Source: Haloactinopolyspora alba
GTDB taxonomy: Bacteria; Actinomycetota; Actinomycetes; Jiangellales; Jiangellaceae
Length of the DNA stretch: 64,000 bases
Assembly: GCF_003014555.1 (NCBI RefSeq)
Contig: NZ_PYGE01000011.1
Coordinates: 1-64,000 of the forward strand
Reading direction: 5' to 3'
The notes beneath the pieces were generated by a model that did not search any database, had not been told where the DNA came from, and saw only the letters and a list, made by a program, of their open reading frames with translations. This document shows positions 50,911-59,466 of the stretch, in pieces. The translations under genes and the position numbers were made by a program. Position 1 is the stretch's first letter. Each line of letters opens with the position of its first letter.

Positions 50911-51520
50911 TCAGACGCGTGCGGAGCTGTCCAGCACGTCGGCGAGGGACAGGGGAGCGGTTCCCGTGATACGGCGGACCTCGTCCGAGACGGTGTCCCA
51001 GCGCTGCTCTCGGACAGACGCGAACATCGTCGAGAAGGCTTGGGTCCACCACGCGTCCGCACCCGAGTTCGCGAGTTCGGCGACGTGCGTGCGAGGTTCG
51101 ACGTCGACGTACCGCACCGGTTCGGGTGACGTGCGCGTGACCACGTCGGCCACCGCGTCCATGCTCAACGCCGCCGGCCCGGTGATGTCGTGGTGCAGAC
51201 CGGTGGGGGCCGACGTAGCGAGGATCGCCAGGCAACGCCCCGCATCCTCGCGTGAGACGAGCGAGATGCGTCCGTCCCCGGCGGGCACGCGCAACGTCAC
51301 CGTCGCTGGACACGAAGACCAGGACGTCGACGTCTCGCAGCGCCGAGCGCAGCGACGCAAGGTCGTCGTAGTCGGCACGCACGGGGAGGACGGCCTCGTG
51401 TGGCCGGACGGCTGCCGGCCGGCGCGCCAGTGCGACGATTTCATGGGCGGACGTGGCCGCCAGCACGTCCACGACCTGCCCGCCCACCGAACCCGTGGCC
51501 CCGGTCACCGCGATTCTCAC
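50911..51520 (-). pseudogene. NmrA-like NAD(P)-binding protein, internally deleted and frameshifted
   Basis: The 5' part reads MRIAVTGATGSVGGQVVDVL through to DVDVLVFVSSDGDV in one frame. The 3' part, PAGDGRISLVSREDAGRCLA to the stop at 50911, continues in another frame. In intact NmrA/SDR_a5 proteins about 80 residues separate these motifs; here they abut near 51295-51315. So the gene has lost its middle and its frame. The C-terminal half is otherwise intact, suggesting recent decay. It would have been a quinone or nucleotide-sensing reductase-like protein. Confidence 0.75.
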
Positions 51521-51540
51521 CGACGCCCTCCACCTTCGCT

Positions 51541-51921
51541 TCAGCAGACATCGAACTCGTTACCCTCAGGGTCGGCCATGGTGACGTGGTCGTGGTCGAA
51601 TTCAGCGAGCACGCTGGCGCCGAACGCGCTCAGTCTGTCCACCTCGTCGCGGATCCGCTGCCACTGCTCGTCCGGTGAGCCGTCGCCGGCGACGTTCAGG
51701 TCGAGGTGCATGCGGTTCTTCGCCGTCTTGGGCTCAGGCACCTCGATCAGAGCCAGGTGCGGGCCCACACCATTCGGATCCATCAGCCAGGCGAACCCGC
51801 GGCCGGGACCCTGGGTAGGAGAGTGGTCGACGTATCCCAATGCCTGCGTCCAGAACGCCGCGAGGCTTGGCGCATCGGCGCAAGCCATCGCGATTTCAAC
51901 CACTGGGGGCATCACCGTCAC
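51541..51921 (-). CDS. Glyoxalase-like (VOC) protein
   Basis: A 126-residue Glyoxalase_6-type protein: EIAMACADAPSLAAFWTQAL, GFAWLMDPNGVGPHLALIEV, NRMHLDLNVAGDGS and VTMADPEGNEFDVC. The single VOC unit with HLDL and a terminal EFDVC follows a common actinobacterial family linked to bleomycin-resistance-like folds, mostly without known substrate. It is beside, and on the same strand as, the NmrA-like pseudogene. Confidence 0.85.
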   Translation of the reverse strand: MTVMPPVVEIAMACADAPSLAAFWTQALGYVDHSPTQGPGRGFAWLMDPNGVGPHLALIEVPEPKTAKNRMHLDLNVAGDGSPDEQWQRIRDEVDRLSAFGASVLAEFDHDHVTMADPEGNEFDVC

Positions 51922-52071
51922 GTCAGACGTTCCTGGGCCAGCAGACTGAACACGAAGCTAGAGCCCGGGTGGTCATCTATCAATGGTCATGGCCGGGACC
52001 TTCACGCCGGAGTTCCATGATCGTCGGATTGCGGCCAGACGCTGACCTAAACGCCTCGTAGCGTGGCCTCC

Positions 52072-52899
52072 ATGGAGATGTTCAGGACCTACCCCGAAGG
52101 CGTCACCTCGTGGGTCGACGTCGAACACGCAGACCTGGAGGCCGCGCGCGAGTTCTACTCGCGTCTCTTCGGGTGGAACTACATCGAGGCCGTGGGAGCG
52201 GACGGCGCTGTGCCTTATGTCATCGCGCAACTGGGCGGTCAGGCCGTTGCCGGCCTGGGCCGGTCCGACGAACGCTCAACCGGCTGGAGCACGTACGTCG
52301 CAGCCGATGACGTAGACCGGGTAGCGGCCCGCGTCGAGGCGGCGGGCGGACGCGTCGTGCTGCTATCGGAGGTCGGCGACGCCGCCCGCATCGCCTGGTG
52401 CGAGGATCCGTCGGGCGTGCCGTTCCGTCTCTGGGAGGCCACGCGGCAGCCTGGCGCCCAGCTGGCCAACTCACCGGGTGCGTGGAACTTCAGCGACCTC
52501 CATGCCGCCGACACCGCGGCCGCGGCGGCGTTCTACGGCGAGGTGTTCGGCTGGGAGTTCGACGACGTCGGGTTCGGCGCCATGATCCGCCGACCCGGGT
52601 ACGGCAACCACCTCGCCGCTACCGTCGATCCCGGTATCCGCGAGCGCCAGGCCGAGGTTCAGGCGCCTCCCGGCTTCGCCGATGCGATCGGCTGGCTCGC
52701 GCCGGCCGCGCCGGACGAGCGGACGCACTGGCACGTCACCTTCACGGTCGCGGACCGGGATGCCAGCGTCGCCACGGTCGAGCGCATCGGCGGCACTGTG
52801 CTGGATACCGAGGACACCGAGTGGACCCGCCATGCCCGCGTGCGCGACCCGCAAGGTGCGACGTTCACGGTCAGCCAGTTCACACCGCAGGCCGGCTAG
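52072..52899 (+). CDS. Two-domain glyoxalase/VOC protein
   Basis: A 275-residue protein with two VOC modules: GVTSWVDVEHADLEAAREFY / LFGWNY (first) and WNFSDLHAADTAAAAAFYGE / VFGWEFDDV (second), each with LFGW/VFGW as in CFP-30-like hydroxylase-related glyoxalases. ATG 52072 is favoured over GTG 52063 because a -10 box TAGCGT (52059-52064) ends seven bases before it, giving a leaderless mRNA. Likely a detoxifying or binding role. Confidence 0.87.
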   Translation: MEMFRTYPEGVTSWVDVEHADLEAAREFYSRLFGWNYIEAVGADGAVPYVIAQLGGQAVAGLGRSDERSTGWSTYVAADDVDRVAARVEAAGGRVVLLSEVGDAARIAWCEDPSGVPFRLWEATRQPGAQLANSPGAWNFSDLHAADTAAAAAFYGEVFGWEFDDVGFGAMIRRPGYGNHLAATVDPGIRERQAEVQAPPGFADAIGWLAPAAPDERTHWHVTFTVADRDASVATVERIGGTVLDTEDTEWTRHARVRDPQGATFTVSQFTPQAG

Positions 52900-52931
52900 C
52901 CGACCTTTGACGGTCTGTTTAGCATCGCCGG

Positions 52932-54275
52932 ATGCTGCCTTCGTTCCACCGGCCGGTGTTGTGGCGTCTCGATCACCTCCCTGATCGGGACGACGTCCTG
53001 CCGCTCCTGGAACTCGAGGCCGCCGAGTTCACCGCAGTGCTCGGCCAGCCGGTGCGTTTTCACCGTGCTGACGACGGCGACCGCGAAACCGATGTCTGGG
53101 ACGTGGCCGTCGCCCCGGACGTGGGTTCGCCGCGTCTGGAGTGCGATCCGGAATCGCGCCGGCTCGCTCTGACCGTGCCTGATCCCTCGGCATTCGGCGA
53201 CGGCGTGAACCTGCTGCACAGCCTGGCTCACTCGGCGTCGACCATGGTGTCCGACACGGAGACGAAGACGTGTGCCGACGCCTTCGACCGGATCCACGCC
53301 GAGGTGGCGAACATCTATCCGTCCTTCGGGTTGCGCGACCTCGATTGGGGAGTCATCACTGAGCGGTACGAATACGTCCGTGACCTCGACGGGGACGAAT
53401 TCTGGGCGCACGCGGCACGGTGGGTGGCCGAGCTCGGTGACGCGCATACTCAGCTGATCTTTCCGGGGCCACGGTTCCACCCGCCGTACGTCGCCGAGAT
53501 GATTCACCCGGACGGCGCCGTGCTGCGGAAGGTGCCGGAGGACAGCGCGGCATGGGCTGTCGGCGTGCGGCCGGGGCACACGATGGTGGTGGACGATCCG
53601 GCCGCCTGGCTCCGAACAGTCGGTGCATCACCACAGCAGCACGCGCTGATCGCGGCCAGGCGCTTCATGGCGATGTCGGCCAAGACCCGCGACTTCACCG
53701 CCACGGCGTCCGACGGCACCGAGCGTTCCTGGACCGAAACACGGCGAGCCCGTCCCAGCGTGGCGGCCGACGGCAACTGGATCCGGATCGCGGCGTTCAC
53801 GCCGGACGTGCCGGAACAGCTCCACGAGGCATTGGCGGGCGCGCACCCGGACGGGGAGCTCACCCTCGATCTCCGGGGGAACACCGGTGGCAGTCTGGTG
53901 GCCGCTGCACAGGCCCGCAGACTGTTCGTCCGGGACGAGACGCCCTTCGGCTCGGTCGCCTTCACCACCGGCCGTGGTGATCTCGCGGCGGCGGTAGATC
54001 TGCGGACGTCACCTGACCCCGACGCCTGGCCCGGCACCGTGCGAGTCCTCGTGGACGCGATGACGTACTCCGCAGCCGAGGACTTCCTGCATCCGCTCGT
54101 CGGGGCGCCGCATGTCTCGATAGCCGGCGGACCGACCGGCGGCGGTTCCGGCCGCCCGCACACCAGGCTGCTCAAGGACGGAGCGCGACTCGCCGTCAGC
54201 ACCGCGATCACCTACACCCGCGACGGCCGGCCGATCGAGTACCGGGGAATCCAGCCGACGCGCTCGTTGCCGTAG
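52932..54275 (+). CDS. S41 (tricorn/IRBP-like) peptidase-family protein
   Basis: A 447-residue protein. The N-terminal half contains a helical cap with ELGDAHTQLIF, the conserved histidine motif of the tricorn/IRBP-type S41 group. The catalytic core has LTLDLRGNTGGSLVAAA and the serine motif VDAMTYSAAEDFLHPL, then the GGPTGGGSGRP turn. The CtpA-type catalytic lysine is absent, consistent with the Ser-His-Glu S41B branch. No signal peptide or PDZ domain is clear, so it is probably cytoplasmic. Peptidase activity is inferred. Confidence 0.72.
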   Translation: MLPSFHRPVLWRLDHLPDRDDVLPLLELEAAEFTAVLGQPVRFHRADDGDRETDVWDVAVAPDVGSPRLECDPESRRLALTVPDPSAFGDGVNLLHSLAHSASTMVSDTETKTCADAFDRIHAEVANIYPSFGLRDLDWGVITERYEYVRDLDGDEFWAHAARWVAELGDAHTQLIFPGPRFHPPYVAEMIHPDGAVLRKVPEDSAAWAVGVRPGHTMVVDDPAAWLRTVGASPQQHALIAARRFMAMSAKTRDFTATASDGTERSWTETRRARPSVAADGNWIRIAAFTPDVPEQLHEALAGAHPDGELTLDLRGNTGGSLVAAAQARRLFVRDETPFGSVAFTTGRGDLAAAVDLRTSPDPDAWPGTVRVLVDAMTYSAAEDFLHPLVGAPHVSIAGGPTGGGSGRPHTRLLKDGARLAVSTAITYTRDGRPIEYRGIQPTRSLP

Positions 54276-54401
54276 GGATGCCGTATCGTGCCGCCAAAGC
54301 AAGTCAGAGACCGGCGCGACAAAGTAGACGGCCGCCGAACGGGCCGTCGGGCCAAGGTTCAACCTCTATTTTGGGGCTCAAGGCCAAGCATCGGCGGAGG
54401 T

Positions 54402-55097
54402 ATGACAGCAACCGACTACGACGACTTCGCGGACGCCTACTCGGCAGAGAACGAGTCCAACCTTTTCAACGCCTACTACGAGCGCCCCGAGATACTGCGC
54501 CTCGCAGGTGACGTCTCGGGCCGCCGAATCCTGGATGCGGGCTGCGGATCCGGGCCGCTGTCGGCAGCGCTGCGCAGCAAGGGTGCCGCCGTCACCAGCT
54601 TCGACGTGAGTGCAGCTATGGTCGACTTGGCTCGCCAGAGGCTGGGTGAGGACGCCGACCTGCACGTGGCCGACCTCGGTGGGCCGCTGCCGTTCGCCGA
54701 CGCCGAATTCGACGACATCGTCGCATCCCTGGTCCTGCACTACCTGGAGGACTGGGCCAGCCCGCTGGCCGAGCTGCGACGTGTGCTGAAGCCCGGCGGT
54801 CGCCTGATCCTCTCGGTGAACCATCCCAGCGCCTACGCGATCGTGTATCCCGACGCCGACTACTTCGCGGTCACTCGGTACTCGGAGGACTACGTCATGG
54901 ACGGGCAAACTGTCATCCTGACCTTCTGGCATCGACCGTTGCACGCCATGGCGGACGCCTTCGCCGCAGCGGGATTCCGCATCGCGGCTGTCAGCGAACC
55001 GCCGCCAGCCGCGAACACTCCTCAGGAGCTGCTCCCTCCTGACTTGTATGGCCGGTCCTTCATGTGCTTCCTCTTCTTCGTCCTCGAGCTCGCCTGA
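54402..55097 (+). CDS. SAM-dependent methyltransferase (UbiE/type 11)
   Basis: A 231-residue class I methyltransferase: motif I ILDAGCGSGPLSAAL, post-I acidic loop SFDVSAAMVDLARQRL, motif II FDDIVASLVLHYLED, and RVLKPGGRLILSVNHPSAY. The ATG lies one base after CGGAGG, unusually close for a ribosome site, so the exact start is unsure. Substrate not predictable. Confidence 0.83.
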   Translation: MTATDYDDFADAYSAENESNLFNAYYERPEILRLAGDVSGRRILDAGCGSGPLSAALRSKGAAVTSFDVSAAMVDLARQRLGEDADLHVADLGGPLPFADAEFDDIVASLVLHYLEDWASPLAELRRVLKPGGRLILSVNHPSAYAIVYPDADYFAVTRYSEDYVMDGQTVILTFWHRPLHAMADAFAAAGFRIAAVSEPPPAANTPQELLPPDLYGRSFMCFLFFVLELA

Positions 55098-55289
55098 GAC
55101 CGAACGCTCCCATCGGATCAAGGGTGTTGTCAGCAGGGATGACACAAGGGGCAACAATTGCCGCTCATGTCACCGCCTTCCTACACAACGGCAAGCACAT
55201 CCGCCTGGCCGGAGAACGGGCGCCGACAGACGACCGTCAGACCCGGCCCGAGGTTCACCGGAGGAGGGGCCCCGAAACGCTTACTTAAC

Positions 55290-55303
55290 ATAATGTACAT
55301 TAT
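55290..55303. promoter_or_regulatory. A+T-rich perfect palindrome
   Basis: ATAATGTACATTAT is a perfect 14-base palindrome inside a short A+T-rich island (CTTACTTAACATAATGTAC) in otherwise G+C-rich DNA. It stands at the front of an integrase-like remnant. It could be a promoter/operator or a recombination-site relic of an imported element. Confidence 0.35.
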
Positions 55304-55549
55304 CGGCGTTATCGAGCTCAGCGAGCTGCAGCAGGACCATCTCGATGCGTGGCTTGCCAGCGGACCGAGCACACGCCGACTGGTCGACCGACACGCCTGG
55401 GCACGCTGCATGAGTTCACCAAACTCGGTCCAGTGCCGATCATCGCCGATACGCTCGGCTATCACTCGCGATCCACGATCGAGTGTCACGCAATCGGCTC
55501 AGCGAGCGCCTATGCCGAGTACATCGCGGCCAAGCGCGAATTGAGTTGA
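55294..55549 (+). pseudogene. Remnant of an actinobacterial tyrosine integrase-like gene
   Basis: One frame gives MYIIGVIELSELQQ and then DHLDAWLASGPSTRRLV, like the core-binding region of actinobacterial phage-type integrases. A second frame (55349-55549) gives LHEFTKLGPVPIIADTLGYH and ends SAYAEYIAAKRELS, like their C-terminal end. The catalytic middle is missing and the frame changes, so it is a dead deletion derivative. The 519-base gap between the methyltransferase and kinase genes holds only this. The assignment rests on short motifs. Confidence 0.4.
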
Positions 55550-55616
55550 CTCGGCGAGGGCTCAGACCGAGTGTGCCACCCCGCGTGCTGGGATGTTGCG
55601 CATGGAGGAGACACAC

Positions 55617-56594
55617 GTGCCCAAGTTGGAGATGTTGTGGGAAGCGCACGACCCACAGACCGCGCTCGCGGAACGGTTCGGCTTCCGGGACGCCGTATCG
55701 GCCGGTCGCTGGGTCACAATTACCGTTCACGAGCACTGGGGCATCCACATCGACTCTTGCGAGCGGATCGTGATCAGCGGCCGCAATGCGTTGGCCTGGG
55801 TCACGAGCCCGTCCGGTCAACTGCTCGCGAAGTGGTCGGTCGCCCCAGAGCGGTTCGCACGCCTGTCGCAGATCGCTCGACTCACGCAGTGGCTTGACGG
55901 GAAAGAGCTGCCAGTGTCGTCGCCCGTTCAGTCATCTACCGGTCAACCTCAGGTGGAGGTTGACAAGGCTTCTATGTGCCTCCAGCGTGTTATCCAGGGC
56001 GATCTCCTCGACGTTGACGACGACGATCAGGTACGAGCCGCTGGCGCGGCGCTAGCCCAGCTTCATCAAGCGCTCGACGGATATCCGGACGCCGATCAGG
56101 TAGTCCCGCACCAGGCGCGACCGCAACCGTTGGCGGTCCGTGTCACCGACTGGATCGACTCCGCTGGCGATCATGTCCCAAAGCCGGCTCGCGACGCCCT
56201 GGGGCGGCTCGTCGCCGGCGCACCAGCTGACAGGCTGCCCACACAGCTCGTCCACGGCGACTTCCGCTCGTCGAACGTCCTGTGCGCCGGCTACAAGATC
56301 GCCGCGGTGATCGACTTCGAGGAGGTCAGAGTCGACCACTGCATCGACGAGATCGCTCGATCGGCCGTCATGCTCGGGACACGGTTTCGCGACTGGGGGC
56401 CTGTGTCCGCAGAGGTCCGCGCAACGTTCCTATCCGGCTACCAGTCTGTACTGCAGCTGACGCCGGTCGAGAAGAGCTGGTGGGCCGTCCTCGTGCTCTG
56501 GTACGCCATGGCACTCGTGCCGCCTGGCGACGACCCAACAGGGTGGGGCTCATCAGCGCTGAGCCACCTTGCGGAACTCGCCTTGGACGCGTGA
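55617..56594 (+). CDS. APH-fold phosphotransferase
   Basis: A 325-residue kinase-like protein of the aminoglycoside phosphotransferase/homoserine kinase II fold: catalytic loop QLVHGDFRSSNVL (Brenner motif HGDxxxxN) and the metal-binding VIDFEEVRVD. The N-terminal 90 residues have HEHWGIHIDSCERIVISGRN. GTG 55617 follows GAGGAGACACAC; ATG 55593/55602 are alternatives. Many such proteins phosphorylate sugars, choline or antibiotics; the context gives no clue. Confidence 0.8.
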   Translation: MPKLEMLWEAHDPQTALAERFGFRDAVSAGRWVTITVHEHWGIHIDSCERIVISGRNALAWVTSPSGQLLAKWSVAPERFARLSQIARLTQWLDGKELPVSSPVQSSTGQPQVEVDKASMCLQRVIQGDLLDVDDDDQVRAAGAALAQLHQALDGYPDADQVVPHQARPQPLAVRVTDWIDSAGDHVPKPARDALGRLVAGAPADRLPTQLVHGDFRSSNVLCAGYKIAAVIDFEEVRVDHCIDEIARSAVMLGTRFRDWGPVSAEVRATFLSGYQSVLQLTPVEKSWWAVLVLWYAMALVPPGDDPTGWGSSALSHLAELALDA

Positions 56595-56707
56595 ACTCCC
56601 GGCTCACGAGCTCCCGATCCCCTGCCAGTTAAGCCACGAAGTGGAAGTAGATGCAGGCACTCTGCCAAAACGTGGCGTGGGCGGGACGGTTGCGCGAGAC
56701 TGCCTCT

Positions 56708-57463
56708 ATGGCTGCTGAGTACACCCAGAGTGACCAGTTCCGTGGTGCCCGCATCCACCTGTGTGACCTGGCGGGCCTCGAGATCCGCGATTGCGAGGTC
56801 AGCGGTCTGAAGATCGTCGACTGCTACGGGAGCGACATCTACCTAGGTGGTGCCTTCGAGCGTCTCGTCGTCAACGACGTCGACGTCACCGACTACGTCG
56901 AGAGCGAGCTCGACCGGCAGCAACCGACGCGGGTGCTGGCGCGTGACGCGGAGTCCCCCGACGACTATCGGGCTGCCTGGGATGCCGTCGAGGCCTTGTG
57001 GGCAGCGACGCTCGACCGAGCCGGGCTCTTGCCCGAGGCCAAGCTGCACGAGCAGGTCGACGGCGAGTGGTCGTTCGTCGAGACGCAACGGCACCTGCTG
57101 ATGGCCAGCGATGCCTGGCTCGGTAATGCCGTCCTCGAGGAGGACGCGCCCTACCACCCGCTAGGCCTTCCATACGGCGGGATGCCGCCCGACGAGTCGG
57201 CGAAGCTCGGGCTCACCCTCGACGCCACCCCGACGCTCGACGAGGTGCTCGCGCCGCGGCGCGCCCGCATGGCCACGATGCGGCGTGTCGTCGACGGGCT
57301 CACCGGGCTGAAGCTCGATCGCGTGTGCGGTCGGAAGCCGGCGGACCCGTATCCCGACCAGGAGTACGTCGTGCGCCGCTGCCTCAAGGTGGTGCTGAAG
57401 GAAGAAGCCGAGCATCACCGATATGCGGTGCGCGACCTCGCCGTGCTCGAGGCCGGTGCGTGA
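56708..57463 (+). CDS. DinB-family protein with pentapeptide-repeat-like N-terminus
   Basis: A 251-residue protein. Residues about 8-55 have the right-handed beta-helix pattern FRGARIHLCDLAGLEIRDCE, then LKIVDCYGSDIYLGGAF. Residues 75-245 form a four-helix DinB_2 bundle with metal-ligand candidates in VETQRHLLMASDAWL (His) and EEAEHHRYAVRDL (His pair). DinB-fold proteins include mycothiol-dependent enzymes of actinobacteria. ATG 56708 is chosen as the start of MAAEYTQSDQFRG. Confidence 0.75.
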   Translation: MAAEYTQSDQFRGARIHLCDLAGLEIRDCEVSGLKIVDCYGSDIYLGGAFERLVVNDVDVTDYVESELDRQQPTRVLARDAESPDDYRAAWDAVEALWAATLDRAGLLPEAKLHEQVDGEWSFVETQRHLLMASDAWLGNAVLEEDAPYHPLGLPYGGMPPDESAKLGLTLDATPTLDEVLAPRRARMATMRRVVDGLTGLKLDRVCGRKPADPYPDQEYVVRRCLKVVLKEEAEHHRYAVRDLAVLEAGA

Positions 57464-57690
57464 ACTGGGGTGAGGGCGCGCGTCAGCGACACCGAAGTAC
57501 TTGAGCAACACCGGCCGCTGGTGTCTGGCAGCACGGCGCCGGCCACGCCCGCCAAGCAGCAGGTCGCTGACCCGACGGGATGACTTCCAGCCGGATGCGT
57601 GATGCTACTCCCGGCTCATCTAACTCCCGTGCCTGCCAATTGCGGCGAGACCGTGTCGTGTGAACCGGCTGCGTCGCCATTTCGAGGCGG

Positions 57691-58116
57691 TCACCCGTTC
57701 GTGTCTCGGACTGCGACGCCTTCTGCTTGCCACGCCGAAAGCAGTCGGACGTCGCCGGAGGCGGCGACGAGCTCAGCGTCGTTCGCCGCAACTGCTGCGG
57801 CGCAATGAGTCGCGTCGTACCCCCGTAGTCCATGCGCGACGGCTAGCCTGGCCGCCTCGGACATCAGCAGCTCGTCGAGCTCGATCACATTCACAACCGG
57901 CCAGAAATCGTCGAGGATGGATTGGCCGCCTCGCGCCTGTTCTTCGGTGACCCTGCCCAGCCGTTCAGCCATCGCTAAAGCGGCCACGGTCTCGATGTAG
58001 GCGAGCCGTGTGACCGTGACGCTGTCGGCCCCGTCCCAAAGTTCACCGCAGGCCTCCGACGTCGGCTCCTTGATCAGAAGCGGCACCAGCGCAGAGGTGT
58101 CAACGTAGAGGATCAA
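57691..58116 (-). CDS. vapC: PIN-domain toxin, VapC type
   Basis: A 141-residue PIN ribonuclease: first acid in ILYVDTSALVPLLIKE, Glu in TRLAYIETVAALAMAE, and Asp residues in LRGYDATHCAAA and ELVAASGDVRLL. Length and motif order fit VapC. Start overlaps the antitoxin stop by four bases (ATGA), the standard toxin-antitoxin arrangement. The target is probably a tRNA or rRNA, as for characterised VapC toxins. Confidence 0.9.
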   Translation of the reverse strand: MILYVDTSALVPLLIKEPTSEACGELWDGADSVTVTRLAYIETVAALAMAERLGRVTEEQARGGQSILDDFWPVVNVIELDELLMSEAARLAVAHGLRGYDATHCAAAVAANDAELVAASGDVRLLSAWQAEGVAVRDTNG

Positions 58117-58367
58117 CGACGCTGCTGGTCGACGAGGTCGCTGACAGCGCCAGCCGTCTCGATGGGTGCGGGCCGCTTTCCTTTCCGGCGGCTCGCCCGC
58201 TTGACCTTGCCCTCGTCAATCAGCTGCTCCAGCCTGGTGGGAACGCCCGCAGGAATGATCCGCGCCACGGGGCGCCCGTGATCGGTAACGGTGATGGTGT
58301 GTCCCTCGCGGACGCTGGCCAGGTGCCTGCTCAGGCCGTCGCGCAGCTCGCGAACCCCGACGTCCAT
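58113..58367 (-). CDS. vapB: Phd/YefM-type antitoxin, VapB partner
   Basis: An 84-residue antitoxin: VGVRELRDGLSRHLASVREG, TITVTDHGRPVARIIP, the Phd/YefM DNA-binding fold, and a basic C-terminal tail (KVKRASRRKGKRPAP) that should bind the toxin. ATG 58367 is preceded by GGAGG on the minus strand. It lies directly upstream of vapC; direct repeats at 58386-58420 are candidate operators. Confidence 0.9.
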   Translation of the reverse strand: MDVGVRELRDGLSRHLASVREGHTITVTDHGRPVARIIPAGVPTRLEQLIDEGKVKRASRRKGKRPAPIETAGAVSDLVDQQRR

Positions 58368-58385
58368 GTCAGGCCTCCGTTCCCT

Positions 58386-58420
58386 TGTAGCCATAACTGA
58401 CCCCTCTAATGTAGCCATTA
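58386..58420. promoter_or_regulatory. Direct-repeat operator of vapBC
   Basis: TGTAGCCATAA (58386-58396) and TGTAGCCATTA (58410-58420) are direct repeats 24 bases apart, 18 bases upstream of the antitoxin start, in a comparatively A+T-rich stretch. This is where Phd/VapB antitoxins normally bind to repress their operon. Confidence 0.55.
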
Positions 58421-58460
58421 TGACAGTCGACCCGTCCCGGTTCAACACATCTCGTTACCA

Positions 58461-58682
58461 GTCCATGCAGCGGTACGCCGCTCCCCCGCTCAGATATGGC
58501 TGGCCCTGCCGCGCGCCGACGTCGCAAGCGCGACCGCCGTCGCCGTCGACCTCGCCGTGGTGCACATACCCGGACGGATCCGCTCGCCGCGCATCCCTGA
58601 CGAACACCCGCTCGGCCGGCGCGAACGGTTCGGCGCCCGGGTGGACCGGCTGATCCGCCGGTCCACCCCGCGCGACGATTGA
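58461..58682 (+). pseudogene. Orphan 3' gene fragment of unknown function
   Basis: One plus-strand frame reads IWLALPRADVASATAVAVDL, then AVVHIPGRIRSPRIPDEHPL and ends RLIRRSTPRDD at TGA 58680-58682. Third codon positions are almost all G or C, as in true genes here, but no start codon, ribosome site or complete domain is present. I take it as the C-terminal end of a lost gene. It occupies most of the 411-base gap between vapB and the methyltransferase. Confidence 0.35.
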
Positions 58683-58778
58683 CGCCCGCAGCTGACGTGG
58701 GCCGGACCCTTGACACCGTGCGGCTCGATCACGAAGCTGTCGCCGTTCACGGACGCGACGACGAACGGGTGGCTGCTG

Positions 58779-59441
58779 ATGACTGAGCCGGACGACGACG
58801 TGCGTCGTGGCGCTGCTGTGTACAGCAAGCGCGTCCTCGGTTTCTACGACCTTCTCGTCGTACACCTGTCCAACACGTACGTGTGGCGTTGCCACCGGGA
58901 CCGGATCGTCGAGCTCTACAACCAGAACGTCCGCACGCGACATCTCGATGTCGGCCCTGGGACCGGCTGGTATCTCGCCCGTGCGCGTATGCCGCCGGAC
59001 GCGACCATCACGCTCATGGACCTCAACGCCAACAGCCTGGCCAGCGCGAGTGCACGTCTCGCCGATTCCGGACCAGACACTCTGGTTGCCGATGTGCTCG
59101 AACCCCTGCCGGACGACGTCGGTCCCTTCGACTCGATCGGGGCGAACTACGTGTTCCACTGTGTGCCGGGCGCCTGGGCCGACAAAGGGGCCGCCTTCGG
59201 CCATCTCGCCGCGCGCCTCGCCCCCGAGGGGGTGCTGTTCGGCGGCACCATTCTCGCGCGCGGCGTGCGGCACAACGCTGCTGGACGCAGGCTGATGTCC
59301 GTCTACAACAACAAAGGCATCTTCCACAACGGCGACGACGACGCCCACGGGCTCGAACGTGCTCTCCGGCCGCATTTCACCGACGTGACCGTCGACGTCG
59401 TCGGCACCGTCGCGCTGTTCCGTGCCTCGCGCCCGATCTAG
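58779..59441 (+). CDS. SAM-dependent methyltransferase (type 12-like)
   Basis: A 220-residue class I methyltransferase: AAVYSKRVLGFYDLLVVHLS at the N-terminus, SAM motif I HLDVGPGTGWYLARAR, acidic strand TLMDLNANSLASAS, and SIGANYVFHCVPGAWADKGA. The YSK..FYD start is typical of a group of small lipid or quinone-like methyltransferases. ATG 58779 is assumed; a longer frame from 58710 is open but has no family-like sequence. Confidence 0.8.
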   Translation: MTEPDDDVRRGAAVYSKRVLGFYDLLVVHLSNTYVWRCHRDRIVELYNQNVRTRHLDVGPGTGWYLARARMPPDATITLMDLNANSLASASARLADSGPDTLVADVLEPLPDDVGPFDSIGANYVFHCVPGAWADKGAAFGHLAARLAPEGVLFGGTILARGVRHNAAGRRLMSVYNNKGIFHNGDDDAHGLERALRPHFTDVTVDVVGTVALFRASRPI

Positions 59442-59466
59442 TGGATGGCCGCGATCCGTCCGCTGA

